Shown in pieces: positions 7,089-14,019 of a stretch of DNA of 14,460 nucleotides. The notes beneath the pieces were generated by a model. It worked only from the letters and a program-made list of their open reading frames with translations, had not been told where the DNA came from and made no database searches. Every line of letters begins with the position of its first letter. The first letter of the stretch is position 1. The translations under genes were made by a program, and so were the position numbers. This DNA is from Candidatus Blautia equi. Its GTDB lineage: Bacteria > Bacillota > Clostridia > Lachnospirales > Lachnospiraceae. The stretch spans positions 1 to 14,460 of the forward strand of contig JAGHUU010000039.1 of the NCBI GenBank assembly GCA_018064695.1, read 5' to 3'.

Positions 7089-7117
7089 TTGAAACAGGAA
7101 CGAAAATCTGTTACAAT
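7089..7117 (+). promoter_or_regulatory. Strong sigma-A promoter of uxuA
   Basis: TTGAAA (7089-7094) is spaced 17 bases from TACAAT (7112-7117), which is preceded by TGT, giving an extended -10. Transcription should start near 7124, with a leader of about 71 bases. Short arms AACAG (7093-7097) and CTGTT (7108-7112) form an inverted repeat between the two boxes and could be part of an operator. Confidence 0.75.
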
Positions 7118-7132
7118 TTGATAAAAGTGTGA

Positions 7133-7161
7133 GCCGGGAAAGAGCGTAAAATTTCCACGGC
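7133..7161 (+). promoter_or_regulatory. Hairpin in the uxuA mRNA leader
   Basis: GCCGGGAAA (7133-7141) pairs with TTTCC-A-CGGC (7152-7161): nine base pairs with one bulged A and a 10-base loop. It begins about 9 bases from the predicted 5' end and lies 19 bases before the AGGAGG at 7180-7185. It could stabilise the mRNA. No run of T directly follows, so termination is unlikely. Confidence 0.45.
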
Positions 7162-7194
7162 CTGCGTTTTAAAAGTAAAAGGAGGAAATTACTT

Positions 7195-8286
7195 ATGCCA
7201 ATGAAAATGGGATGGCGTTGGTATGGAGAGGGCAATGACCCTGTATCTCTTAGCGACATCAAACAGATTCCTGGTGTAACCAGCATCGTATGGGCACTCC
7301 ATAACAAGATGCCAGGTGAGATCTGGGAAATCGACGAGATCCAGGAAGTTGCTGACCAGATCCACGCATACGGCTTCGACATGGACGTAGTTGAGTCTGT
7401 AAACGTTCATGACGATATCAAGATCGGTCTCCCTACCCGTGACGCCCTGATCGAGAATTACAAACAGTGTATCCGCAACCTTTCTAAATTCGGTGTTAAA
7501 GTTATCTGCTATAACTTCATGCCTGTATTTGACTGGACACGTACAGATCTGTTCCACCCAATCGGTGACGGATCTACCGCACTCTTCTATCAGAAGGACA
7601 TGATCCAGGATGATTACAAAGCTATGGCTGACTACATCATGAGCTTCACCGAGAAATACAACATGACCTTCCCTGGCTGGGAGCCAGAGCGTATGGCTAA
7701 ACTGGACGAGCTGTTCAAAGCTTACGCACCTGTTACCAAGGAAAAACTCTGGGACAACCTGAAGTACTTCCTTGAGGCTATTATGCCTACCTGTAAAGAG
7801 TGTGACATCAAGATGGCTATCCATATGGATGACCCGCCGTGGGATATCTTCGGACTTCCACGTCTGATGATCGACGAGCCAAGTATTCAGAGATTCCTTA
7901 CCATGGTAGATTCTCCATACAACTGCCTGACTCTCTGCTCCGGAAGCTTAAATGCTAACCCGGACAACAACGTAGCTGATATCGTTGACAAATATTGCGA
8001 TCGTATCGCATTTGCTCATATCCGTAACATCAAGCACTTCGACAACGGTGACTTCTCTGAGGCTGCTCATCGTGACTGCTGTGGTGAGACCGGTATCATC
8101 AACATCCTTCGTGCTTACCATAAACATGGATTCGAAGGCTACATCCGTCCGGACCACGGCCGTCAGCTGTGGGAGGAAGGTCCTGGTGTATGCCGTCCTG
8201 GATATGGAAAATACGACCGTGCTCTTGGTATCCAGTACATGCTCGGTGTATGGGATCTCCTTGACAAGCTCGAGGCTGAGAAATAA
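7195..8286 (+). CDS. uxuA: Mannonate dehydratase
   Basis: UxuA dehydrates D-mannonate to 2-keto-3-deoxy-D-gluconate in hexuronate (glucuronate) catabolism, in the cytoplasm with Mn2+ or another divalent ion. The 363-residue TIM-barrel protein shows family landmarks GLPTRD (78-83), CYNFMPVFDWTRTDL (105-119) and HMDDPPWDIFGLPR (210-223). Its His210, Cys248 (CSGSLN), His275 (FAHIRN) and Asp320 (RPDHGR) match the spacing of the known metal ligands. AGGAGG lies 9 bases upstream of the ATG. The gene is the only one on the plus strand, is monocistronic between a strong promoter and a terminator, and lacks uxuB, uxaC, kdgK or kdgA as neighbours. Arginine is coded almost entirely by CGT and choice elsewhere is narrow, unlike the flanking genes, which suggests high expression. 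Confidence 0.96.
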   Translation: MPMKMGWRWYGEGNDPVSLSDIKQIPGVTSIVWALHNKMPGEIWEIDEIQEVADQIHAYGFDMDVVESVNVHDDIKIGLPTRDALIENYKQCIRNLSKFGVKVICYNFMPVFDWTRTDLFHPIGDGSTALFYQKDMIQDDYKAMADYIMSFTEKYNMTFPGWEPERMAKLDELFKAYAPVTKEKLWDNLKYFLEAIMPTCKECDIKMAIHMDDPPWDIFGLPRLMIDEPSIQRFLTMVDSPYNCLTLCSGSLNANPDNNVADIVDKYCDRIAFAHIRNIKHFDNGDFSEAAHRDCCGETGIINILRAYHKHGFEGYIRPDHGRQLWEEGPGVCRPGYGKYDRALGIQYMLGVWDLLDKLEAEK

Positions 8287-8307
8287 TTATCACGCTATAA
8301 AAAAATT

Positions 8308-8337
8308 AAGCAGCGTCTTCGCGACGCTGCTTTTTTT
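8308..8337. terminator. Terminator between convergent uxuA and aroE
   Basis: GCAGCGTC (8310-8317) pairs perfectly with GACGCTGC (8323-8330) around the loop TTCGC, and two A-T pairs extend the stem. Seven T residues (8331-8337) follow on the plus strand. A run of seven A at 8299-8305 on the other side gives a T-run for the minus strand after a short gap, so it can serve both genes. Confidence 0.9.
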
Positions 8338-8349
8338 GTATTTATTTAC

Positions 8350-9273
8350 TTATGCTTCGATATCACGCATCACCGGGGTGCCAGTTGTTTCGCGTTCTGC
8401 CAGGAAGGCTTTCAGTTCCTGGGCCGGCATTTCAAGGCCGGTGTAGAGCTTGAAGGCTCCGGCGCCCTGCCAGAGGAGCATTCCTTTTCCGCCAATGACA
8501 TTTTCCGGTTTGCAGCCGTTTTCCATGGCGTCGGCCATGAGTTTTGTCACAGGTGGATTGTAGATCACATCATATACCACCATATCTTCTCTGAAAACAG
8601 ACATATCGGTCACCAGAGAGATTCCTTCTGTCTTAGGTCTCATGCCCACGCTGGTGGCGTTGATGAGGATGTCCGCCTTACGGATCTCATCATGCATAAA
8701 AGTGCTGTCTGCGGTGGAGTAAAATGCCATCTCACACGCCACACCGTCTGCCTTCATTTTTTCTCCGATCACTTCTGCTTTCTTAAGTCCTTCCTCACCG
8801 CGGTTAAATACGGTTACGGATGCTGCGCCGTCCAGTGCACACTGCACCATAACTGCACTTGCCGCGCCGCCTGCACCCAGAAGCACGATCTTTTTACCCA
8901 CAATAGAGATACCGTGATCCTTAAGATCCAGCACTACGCCCATGCCGTCTGTGATATGTCCGGTCAGCACACCGTTATCATTGACGATGGTATTGACCGC
9001 GCCGATAAAGCGGGCTGCAGGAGAAAGGTGATCCATATATTTTGCCACCTCCTGCTTACATGGCATGGTGACGTTGGCGCCTTTGATGTTCATCATGCGC
9101 ATAGCGGTGATGAAATCCTTCACCTGCGGAACATCACACTCAAAAGCCAGATACGCGGCATCGATGCCGTAGTGGTCAAAGCAGTAATTATACATAATAG
9201 GGGAACCGCTGTGTTTGATAGGGGTTCCGATAACCGCCAGCAGTCTTGTCTTTCCGGAAATTCTCTTATCCAT
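8350..9273 (-). CDS. aroE: Shikimate / quinate dehydrogenase
   Basis: NAD(P)-dependent shikimate dehydrogenase of 307 residues, reducing 3-dehydroshikimate to shikimate in aromatic amino-acid synthesis. Substrate residues are visible: Ser22 and Ser24 (HSGSP), Lys73 (NVTMPCK), Asn94 (AVNT), Asp109 (TDG) and Gln269 (LLWQGAGAF). The nucleotide fold has GAGGAA at 133-138. After the second strand the sequence is VFNRGEEG rather than the NRT motif of typical NADP-specific AroE; this resembles YdiB-type enzymes, which use NAD or NADP and can act on quinate. AAGGAG lies 8 bases before the ATG. It starts 12 bases after the chorismate mutase-shikimate kinase gene and is the last gene of the block, ending near a shared terminator. 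The family is firm; the cofactor choice is inferred. Confidence 0.92.
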   Translation of the reverse strand: MDKRISGKTRLLAVIGTPIKHSGSPIMYNYCFDHYGIDAAYLAFECDVPQVKDFITAMRMMNIKGANVTMPCKQEVAKYMDHLSPAARFIGAVNTIVNDNGVLTGHITDGMGVVLDLKDHGISIVGKKIVLLGAGGAASAVMVQCALDGAASVTVFNRGEEGLKKAEVIGEKMKADGVACEMAFYSTADSTFMHDEIRKADILINATSVGMRPKTEGISLVTDMSVFREDMVVYDVIYNPPVTKLMADAMENGCKPENVIGGKGMLLWQGAGAFKLYTGLEMPAQELKAFLAERETTGTPVMRDIEA

Positions 9274-9285
9274 AATTGTTTCTCC

Positions 9286-10062
9286 TTATGCCTCACGCAC
9301 CCTTGCGATGATCTCCTCGCAGATCTGGAAGGCGCTCTTGTTGTCTGTATGAATGATGATGTCCGCCGCAGCCTCATATTTTGCGCGGCGTTTGTTCATA
9401 AGCTCTGCAATAAACTCCACGGTCTTGTTGTTTTCCAGAAGCGGTCTGTCATGGCTGTTTTTCACACGCTCCAGAACTGTTTCCGGCTCGGCAGTAAGCA
9501 GCACTACCTTACCGTTCTTCTTCATCTCCGCCACGTTCACATCTCTCATGGCTGTTCCGCCGCCGCAGGAAATAACCACGTTTTTGCGGTCCTGCATGTC
9601 AATGAGAAGCTTGGTCTCCGCATTGCGGAAATATTCCTCCCCATGGATCTCAAAGATCTCCGGAATGGACATTCCCTCCTGCTCTGCAATGACCTGATCC
9701 ATCTCGATCACCTCCATGGCGAACATTTTCTTAAGAGTTTTGGAGATGGTGGTCTTGCCGCAGCCCATAAATCCGATGAGCACGATATTGGAATCAAAAA
9801 GAGTACTGGACTGGATCTTCTTGCCGTTCAGCACAATGGTATCAAAGACCTCCAGGATCAGGTCCTGATGATCCGCACCTTTCATGCGCTTCACCAGATT
9901 CTTTCTCCTCTTCTCCTCACGCTTTGGCTGCACGATCTTCATATCGTGATCCTGCTTGTAGATGGTGATGTCCTCAATGATCTTATTTCTCATGAGCAGG
10001 GCATCCAGAATGATCTCATCGCAGAGATCCAGATGCGCTCTCAGTTTTTTCAGTTCGTCCAT
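9286..10062 (-). CDS. aroK: Chorismate mutase-shikimate kinase fusion protein
   Basis: Bifunctional cytoplasmic enzyme of 258 residues. Residues 1-85 form an AroQ-type helical chorismate mutase (chorismate to prephenate); Arg8, Arg25, Lys36 and Arg48 sit at the spacing of its active-site residues. Residues 88-258 form shikimate kinase (shikimate to shikimate-3-phosphate). This half has a Walker A GFMGCGKTT at 97-105, Asp122 (MDQ) and Arg146 (EYFR) for shikimate binding, GGG at 167-169, the lid Arg206 (HDRPLL) and RRAKY near 225-229. Both domains look complete, though the mutase half is more divergent. AAGGAG lies 8 bases upstream of the ATG. It lies 22 bases after the second CHR transporter gene and 12 before aroE, so all four are likely co-transcribed. 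The fusion joins enzymes acting before and after chorismate. Confidence 0.9.
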   Translation of the reverse strand: MDELKKLRAHLDLCDEIILDALLMRNKIIEDITIYKQDHDMKIVQPKREEKRRKNLVKRMKGADHQDLILEVFDTIVLNGKKIQSSTLFDSNIVLIGFMGCGKTTISKTLKKMFAMEVIEMDQVIAEQEGMSIPEIFEIHGEEYFRNAETKLLIDMQDRKNVVISCGGGTAMRDVNVAEMKKNGKVVLLTAEPETVLERVKNSHDRPLLENNKTVEFIAELMNKRRAKYEAAADIIIHTDNKSAFQICEEIIARVREA

Positions 10063-10084
10063 GTCCGTTGCTCCTTGTCAGTCA

Positions 10085-10678
10085 TTACAGTTTAAAGATG
10101 ATACCCAGCACTGCCGCGATGGCAATATATACGATGGGATGGAAGTTCAGTTTCTTTCCGCCTATGGTCTTCTTTGAGAGAATACTGAAGGCATAAAAGA
10201 AAAGAAATCCCAGAATGATGTTCGGAAGATTAAAAAGCTGCAGCAGCTTTCCGCTCTCTTTATACTGATCCAGATGCAGCATGGTGATCTTTGCCACACC
10301 AAGGCCTGCTGCTGTGATAAGCGCGGTGGATGCAGGGCGGAATCCGTAGAATACTTTCTTTACGATCTCAGAATCTCTGAACTTATCCAGAATTTTGGAG
10401 ATCAGGATAATAACCACGATGGAAGGGAAGATGAGGCCTATGGTGGACACCAGTCCGCCAAAGATGCCAAGGGTCTTATAACCTACATAAGTTCCCATGT
10501 TTACGCCCAGAGGTCCCGGGGTGGACTCGGAGATAGCGATAAGGTCCGCAATATCCGCAGTGGTAAACCATCCGGTAGCCTCGGACATGCGCTGCAGGAA
10601 TGGAAGGGTGGCAAGACCGCCGCCTACAGCAAAGAGACCCGTTTTAAAGAATTCCCAGAAAAGCTGAAAAACGATCAT
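10085..10678 (-). CDS. chrA: Chromate transporter (CHR) family protein, second half-gene
   Basis: Integral membrane protein of 197 residues from the short-chain CHR group, in which two adjacent half-size genes replace the long chromate transporter ChrA. The family signature near the N-terminus is visible as FAVGGGLATLPFL (residues 16-28), followed by ISESTPGPLGVNMGTYVGYK near 49-68. Several hydrophobic helices follow. The start ATG overlaps the TGA of the first half-gene by 4 bases, with GGAGG upstream, so the pair is translationally coupled and probably works as a heterodimer. The transported ion in anaerobic gut-type Firmicutes is unknown; chromate or sulfate is only a family-level guess. 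The aromatic-pathway fusion gene follows 22 bases downstream. Confidence 0.88.
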   Translation of the reverse strand: MIVFQLFWEFFKTGLFAVGGGLATLPFLQRMSEATGWFTTADIADLIAISESTPGPLGVNMGTYVGYKTLGIFGGLVSTIGLIFPSIVVIILISKILDKFRDSEIVKKVFYGFRPASTALITAAGLGVAKITMLHLDQYKESGKLLQLFNLPNIILGFLFFYAFSILSKKTIGGKKLNFHPIVYIAIAAVLGIIFKL

Positions 10679-11223
10679 TTTGCTCCTCCTTTCTTAGCCT
10701 CAGGCTTTAAAAGGCAGCCTGCTGCGCCGGCAAGAACAATAATGATGATCGGGGAGACCGGAGTCAGAACAGCCAGTCCCAGCACCACCAGGAAAATAAT
10801 GATGCAGCGGTTGTCGATCAGGGATTTTTTGCCAAGCTTGATCACAGAGTCAAAGATCAGGGCGCATACACAGATGCGGACACCCGCCAGCGCATGCTGC
10901 ACCAGCTCGATCTCGGCAAAATTGTTTAAGAACATGGCAATGATAGTGATAATGATAATAGACGGGAAAACCACACCCAGTGTGGCAATGGTGCCGCCCA
11001 GAATTCCCATGTAGCGATATCCGATAAACGTGGCCGTATTGACCGCGATGATACCCGGTGTGCACTGACCGATGGCATAATAATCCATCAATTCCTCTTC
11101 TGTTGCCCAGTTTTTCTTCTCCACGACCTCTCTCTGTAAAATAGGCAGCATGGCATATCCGCCGCCAAAAGTGGTGACACCCACTTTAGCAAAGGTCAGG
11201 AAAAGCTCCAGCAGCTGTTTCAT
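10675..11223 (-). CDS. chrA: Chromate transporter (CHR) family protein, first half-gene
   Basis: Short-chain CHR membrane protein of 182 residues, partner of the next gene. It has the matching signature KVGVTTFGGGYAMLPIL at 13-29 and GQCTPGIIAVNTATFIGY at 52-69, then hydrophobic helices. It ends in a Lys/Ala-rich tail. I chose ATG at 11223 because AAGGAGAAGG lies just upstream and the protein then begins directly with the amphipathic start common in the family. An in-frame start at 11301 would add 26 residues and would overlap the promoter. It is the first gene of a minus-strand operon of two CHR genes, the chorismate mutase-shikimate kinase fusion and aroE. Confidence 0.88.
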   Translation of the reverse strand: MKQLLELFLTFAKVGVTTFGGGYAMLPILQREVVEKKNWATEEELMDYYAIGQCTPGIIAVNTATFIGYRYMGILGGTIATLGVVFPSIIIITIIAMFLNNFAEIELVQHALAGVRICVCALIFDSVIKLGKKSLIDNRCIIIFLVVLGLAVLTPVSPIIIIVLAGAAGCLLKPEAKKGGAK

Positions 11224-11272
11224 GAAACCTTCTCCTTTTTTAATAAACACAATAATAAGCTCACAACTTTTG

Positions 11273-11301
11273 ATTATAACATAACACCAAAATACTGTCA
11301 T
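11273..11301 (-). promoter_or_regulatory. Sigma-A promoter of the chrA-aro block
   Basis: On the minus strand ATGACA (11301-11296) is followed after 17 bases by a perfect TATAAT (11278-11273). The T-run of the preceding terminator lies just upstream of the -35 and could act as an UP element. The leader is about 43 bases, ending in AAGGAGAAGG. Confidence 0.78.
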
Positions 11302-11303
11302 TC

Positions 11304-11347
11304 AAAAAAAGAATGAGTTCCGGCTTTCGGGAACTCATTCTTTTTTT
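11304..11347 (-). terminator. Intrinsic terminator after the long transglutaminase-like gene
   Basis: GAATGAGTTCC (11311-11321) pairs perfectly with GGAACTCATTC (11330-11340) around an 8-base loop. Seven A (11304-11310) and seven T (11341-11347) flank the stem, so the structure works in either direction and can extend to 18 pairs. It lies 12 bases after the stop of the minus-strand gene and insulates it from the chrA promoter at 11301. Confidence 0.92.
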
Positions 11348-11359
11348 ATTTATTATGAT

Positions 11360-12667
11360 TTAATAATAGCTTCTGTAATCGTATGTATTCACGATCTGAT
11401 GGCGGAGCGGATATCCGTTTGTTGCGTAGGTTGGATTAAAGCGTGCCCACATGCCTTCCGGATCGTAAACCTTGCCATCGATCTTGATCCAGGTGTGACG
11501 GGTCAGTCCATCGGCTGCCTGGTCTCGGCTTCCCGGAATTCTTCCGCGAACGATGGTGGAATTGTAACCCAGAACATCGGCACATGCAGCAAAGCCTACT
11601 GCAAATCCGGTACAGGTTCCCTTTCTCTCGGAGAGGAACTGATAAGCAACCATATGCTGCCATGCGCTGGCGCCTACGTTCTTAGGATCATAAGGCAGCC
11701 AGTATCTGAATCTGCTCTGGTCTGCAATATAATAAAAGCATGCTTTCAGCTTTTCTTCTCTGGTCATCTTTTCATTGGTAGCCTTTTCCACAAGCTTCAG
11801 AGCCTCGATCTTAGCCTTGGCAGTATAGTTTTTCACACAGGTACCGTTGCTGTTAAAGGTAACATTCAGCCAGGTCTTATTTCTGAAGATGGCGCCATAG
11901 GTTTTGCAGTAACCATAGTAGAGCTCGTTATTTAAGAGATACCAACCGGTTCTGACTGTACCATCTGTATTTACACCGTAATACTGGGAGCCGTACTTCT
12001 GGATAGATGGGGCAGATGGACGCACAAGCGCTCCGTTCGTACCAAAGAGCCAGTACTTGCCGTCTACGATCTTTGGTCCTTTATAAGCCTTTCCGTCTTT
12101 ACCAAAATAGTGATTCTGATACCATGCGGAGCATCTGACGGAACCGGATCTGTTGATGCAGTAAACATCAGTTCCGAAGGTTTTGATCTGGGTGAGATCG
12201 GAGGACATGCGGTTTCCCTGCTCATCAAAAGCCCACCACTTGCCATCTACATTCTGGATGCCCTTAAGGACTTTTCCGTCTTCACCGTAATAGCGAAGCT
12301 GATACCATCCGGAGGTCTTTACACGGCCGGTGCCGTATACGCAGTAATAATCAGTGCCCACCTTCTGAACGGATACCTCTCCGGTCTGAAGGAGCTTGCC
12401 TTCCTGTGTGAAGAAGTAATATTTATCGCCGAACTTCACAGCGCCTTTTACGGCTTTTCCGTCTGCGCCAAAATAGTACTTATCACCGAGAGACACCTTC
12501 CACTGGTTCTTCAGCATTTTGTAGTCAATAAAGTAATACTTGTCGCTGCCGTCTCTGACCATACCATACTCGCGTGGGGTCACAGCAGCAAAAACGGAAG
12601 AGCTGCAGAGTAATACCAGCAGAAGCATAGCTGCCAGAGTGCAGATCTTTTTCATTGTTGTCTTCAT
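11360..12667 (-). CDS. Secreted transglutaminase-like protein with expanded aromatic repeats
   Basis: Protein of 435 residues with a signal peptide (1-27, hydrophobic core, SSSVFA). Residues 28-260 hold about four loose repeat units of roughly 55-65 residues. They are built around YYFG-DGKA-KG and VDGKYW-F elements, like CW_binding-type repeats. The C-terminal transglutaminase-like domain has a plausible triad: Cys352 (KGTCTGF), His391 (RHTW) and Asp402 (YDPEG). The protein ends YDYRSYY. The mature start VTPREYGMV and the segment YYFIDYKMLKNQWKVSL are shared almost exactly with the 306-residue paralog at 4821-5741, which lacks about 130 residues of repeats. GAGGAG lies 12 bases before the first ATG. 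It follows the ROK kinase by 72 bases without a clear promoter or terminator between, so it may be partly co-transcribed. The enzymatic role is unknown. Confidence 0.86.
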   Translation of the reverse strand: MKTTMKKICTLAAMLLLVLLCSSSVFAAVTPREYGMVRDGSDKYYFIDYKMLKNQWKVSLGDKYYFGADGKAVKGAVKFGDKYYFFTQEGKLLQTGEVSVQKVGTDYYCVYGTGRVKTSGWYQLRYYGEDGKVLKGIQNVDGKWWAFDEQGNRMSSDLTQIKTFGTDVYCINRSGSVRCSAWYQNHYFGKDGKAYKGPKIVDGKYWLFGTNGALVRPSAPSIQKYGSQYYGVNTDGTVRTGWYLLNNELYYGYCKTYGAIFRNKTWLNVTFNSNGTCVKNYTAKAKIEALKLVEKATNEKMTREEKLKACFYYIADQSRFRYWLPYDPKNVGASAWQHMVAYQFLSERKGTCTGFAVGFAACADVLGYNSTIVRGRIPGSRDQAADGLTRHTWIKIDGKVYDPEGMWARFNPTYATNGYPLRHQIVNTYDYRSYY

Positions 12668-12739
12668 TATAAATCTTTCTCCTCAGTAATCTCGTATCAG
12701 GTGCGCCACCCGACATACCTGCGGTAAAAATCTTAAAAC

Positions 12740-13699
12740 TTATTTCCCGTTGATCATAGAAAGCGCGCCATAGAGGATGGAGTCATCACCGAGGGCTGCA
12801 TTCTTAAGCTCAACTGTGGTGCGAATGGATGGCATGCAGTATTTATCTACTTCCGCAGCGATCTTCTCAAGGAATACATCGCCTACTGCCTCCATAACAC
12901 CGCCGCCGTAAACTACCAGGTCAGGGCTCACTACGTTGATCATGTTTCCGGTTGCTACTGCCAGATAGTGGCATGCGCGGTCAACTGCTTCCATGGTAAC
13001 GGTATCATTTGCAGCGATGGATTTCTTCAGCATTTTGCTCTTGAATACGCCGTTCTCGATCTTATCTGCCAGCATACATTCTCTGCCGCGGGCTGCCTGC
13101 TCTCTGATGTATGCAGACATACCTTTTTTGCTGGAGAAGATCTCCAGACATCCGCGCTGTCCGCAGTTGCAGAGAGGTCCCTCGGTATTTAATACCATAT
13201 GACCGTACTCAGCTGCCTTGAACTGATTTCCGGTGAAGAGTTTTCCGTCAAGGATGAGGCCGCCGCCCATACCGGTTCCCACAAAGAAGCCTACGATGTT
13301 CTTGTAGCCTTTTCCTGCGCCGTACTTATACTCGCCCAGAACACCAACGTTTACGTCATTTCCAATGTAGAAAGGAACGCCGAATCTCTTCTCAAGCGGA
13401 GTCTTGATATCATAGTCTCTCCATGGAAGGTTTGGAGAGAAGAGCACTACGCCGGTCTCCTGATTGATAACGCCAGGTGCACCTGCTGCGATCGCATTGA
13501 TATCTTTTTTCTTGATGCCGGACTCTTTGATCATCTCTTCCACTACGCTGATGATGACCTCTTCCACGTTTTCGGAAGAGTCGCCGCCCTCTTTTGTTTT
13601 CTTTTTCAGGCGATAGATGATCTTTTCTTCCTCATCGAAGATCGCGCCTAAAACCTTGGTTCCTCCAATATCGAGACAAATGTTGTACTTCTTAGCCAT
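12740..13699 (-). CDS. ROK-family sugar kinase, probable glucokinase
   Basis: ATP-dependent hexokinase of 319 residues, cytoplasmic, phosphorylating glucose or a related sugar at the 6-position. The N-terminal phosphate loop is DIGGTKVLGAIFD (10-22), the catalytic aspartate is Asp115 (GNDVNVG), and GTGMGGG is at 141-147. The substrate segment AEYGHMVLN (163-171) has Glu164 and His167. The ROK zinc site CNCGQRGCLE is at 177-186 with Cys177, Cys179 and Cys184. A late adenosine-binding stretch VVYGGGVMEA is near 260-270. It lacks the N-terminal helix-turn-helix of ROK repressors, so it is an enzyme. AGGAGG precedes the ATG by 8 bases and an extended -10 promoter lies about 65 bases upstream. Glucokinase is most likely; fructokinase or another ROK kinase cannot be excluded. 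Confidence 0.9.
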   Translation of the reverse strand: MAKKYNICLDIGGTKVLGAIFDEEEKIIYRLKKKTKEGGDSSENVEEVIISVVEEMIKESGIKKKDINAIAAGAPGVINQETGVVLFSPNLPWRDYDIKTPLEKRFGVPFYIGNDVNVGVLGEYKYGAGKGYKNIVGFFVGTGMGGGLILDGKLFTGNQFKAAEYGHMVLNTEGPLCNCGQRGCLEIFSSKKGMSAYIREQAARGRECMLADKIENGVFKSKMLKKSIAANDTVTMEAVDRACHYLAVATGNMINVVSPDLVVYGGGVMEAVGDVFLEKIAAEVDKYCMPSIRTTVELKNAALGDDSILYGALSMINGK

Positions 13700-13763
13700 A
13701 CCTTTTTCCTCCTGTCATTTTCTTTCGCTGCAGTCTTTTCATGCAGCAGAGTATAATGAAATA

Positions 13764-13772
13764 ATTATATCA
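13764..13772 (-). promoter_or_regulatory. Extended -10 promoter of the ROK kinase gene
   Basis: On the minus strand TGATATAAT is a TGn-extended -10 with a perfect TATAAT (13769-13764). The -35 is poor (GTCACA with an 18-base spacer). Transcription would begin near 13757, giving a leader of about 57 bases. Confidence 0.6.
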
Positions 13773-13814
13773 TCTTTTGGGCTCAGGTGTGACTATTTTT
13801 CATCAGGTTCTTTT

Positions 13815-14013
13815 TTAAATACATTCTTTGGCCTTCTCCAGAGCCTCGATCACGCGGTCACACCACGCGTCGAATTCCGGATCCTCCTTCTGGCACTCTT
13901 CCGGATGGGAAAGCATGTAATCCAGAGAGATGCAGCTCCACGTGAAGGGCATCTGCCAGAGTCTGATAGATCTGATTCCAGGTCAGCACCTCGGTGCCAT
14001 ACAGGAAAGCCGG
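13815..14013 (-). pseudogene. Remnant of an NAD-dependent epimerase/dehydratase-family gene, internally deleted
   Basis: The minus strand encodes two fragments in different frames that look like the C-terminal third of an NAD-dependent epimerase/dehydratase-family protein. Fragment 1 (14013-13930) reads GTEVLTWNQIYQTLADAL, a motif I recall from this group. Fragment 2 (about 13928-13815) reads SLDYMLSHPEE, then CQKEDPEFDAWCDRVIEALE, and ends at TAA 13817-13815, as the C-termini of this group do. The roughly 60-70 residues normally between them are missing and the frame shifts at the junction. The whole N-terminal Rossmann domain is absent: the MATE stop codon lies only 6 bases upstream. No start codon or ribosome binding site serves it. 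The family call is from memory of the motif, not from a search. Confidence 0.65.
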
Positions 14014-14019
14014 TCAGAA

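Noticed and set aside
7189..7824. Minus-strand open frame of 211 residues inside uxuA
   Set aside because: It is the complement of the strongly supported uxuA coding sequence and overlaps its ribosome binding site region.
8692..10095. 467-residue plus-strand open frame opposite aroE and the shikimate kinase fusion
   Set aside because: The Cys/His-rich translation arises from the reverse complement of conserved enzyme genes and shows no domain of its own.
10675..11301. Upstream start at 11301 for the first CHR gene
   Set aside because: This start would lie in the promoter -35. The ATG at 11223 has AAGGAGAAGG and gives the family-like N-terminus.
12668..12739. Separate promoter or terminator between the ROK kinase and the long transglutaminase-like gene
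   Set aside because: No -35/-10 pair with good spacing and no stem with a T-run could be found. A short GGTG/CACC hairpin lacks a T-run.
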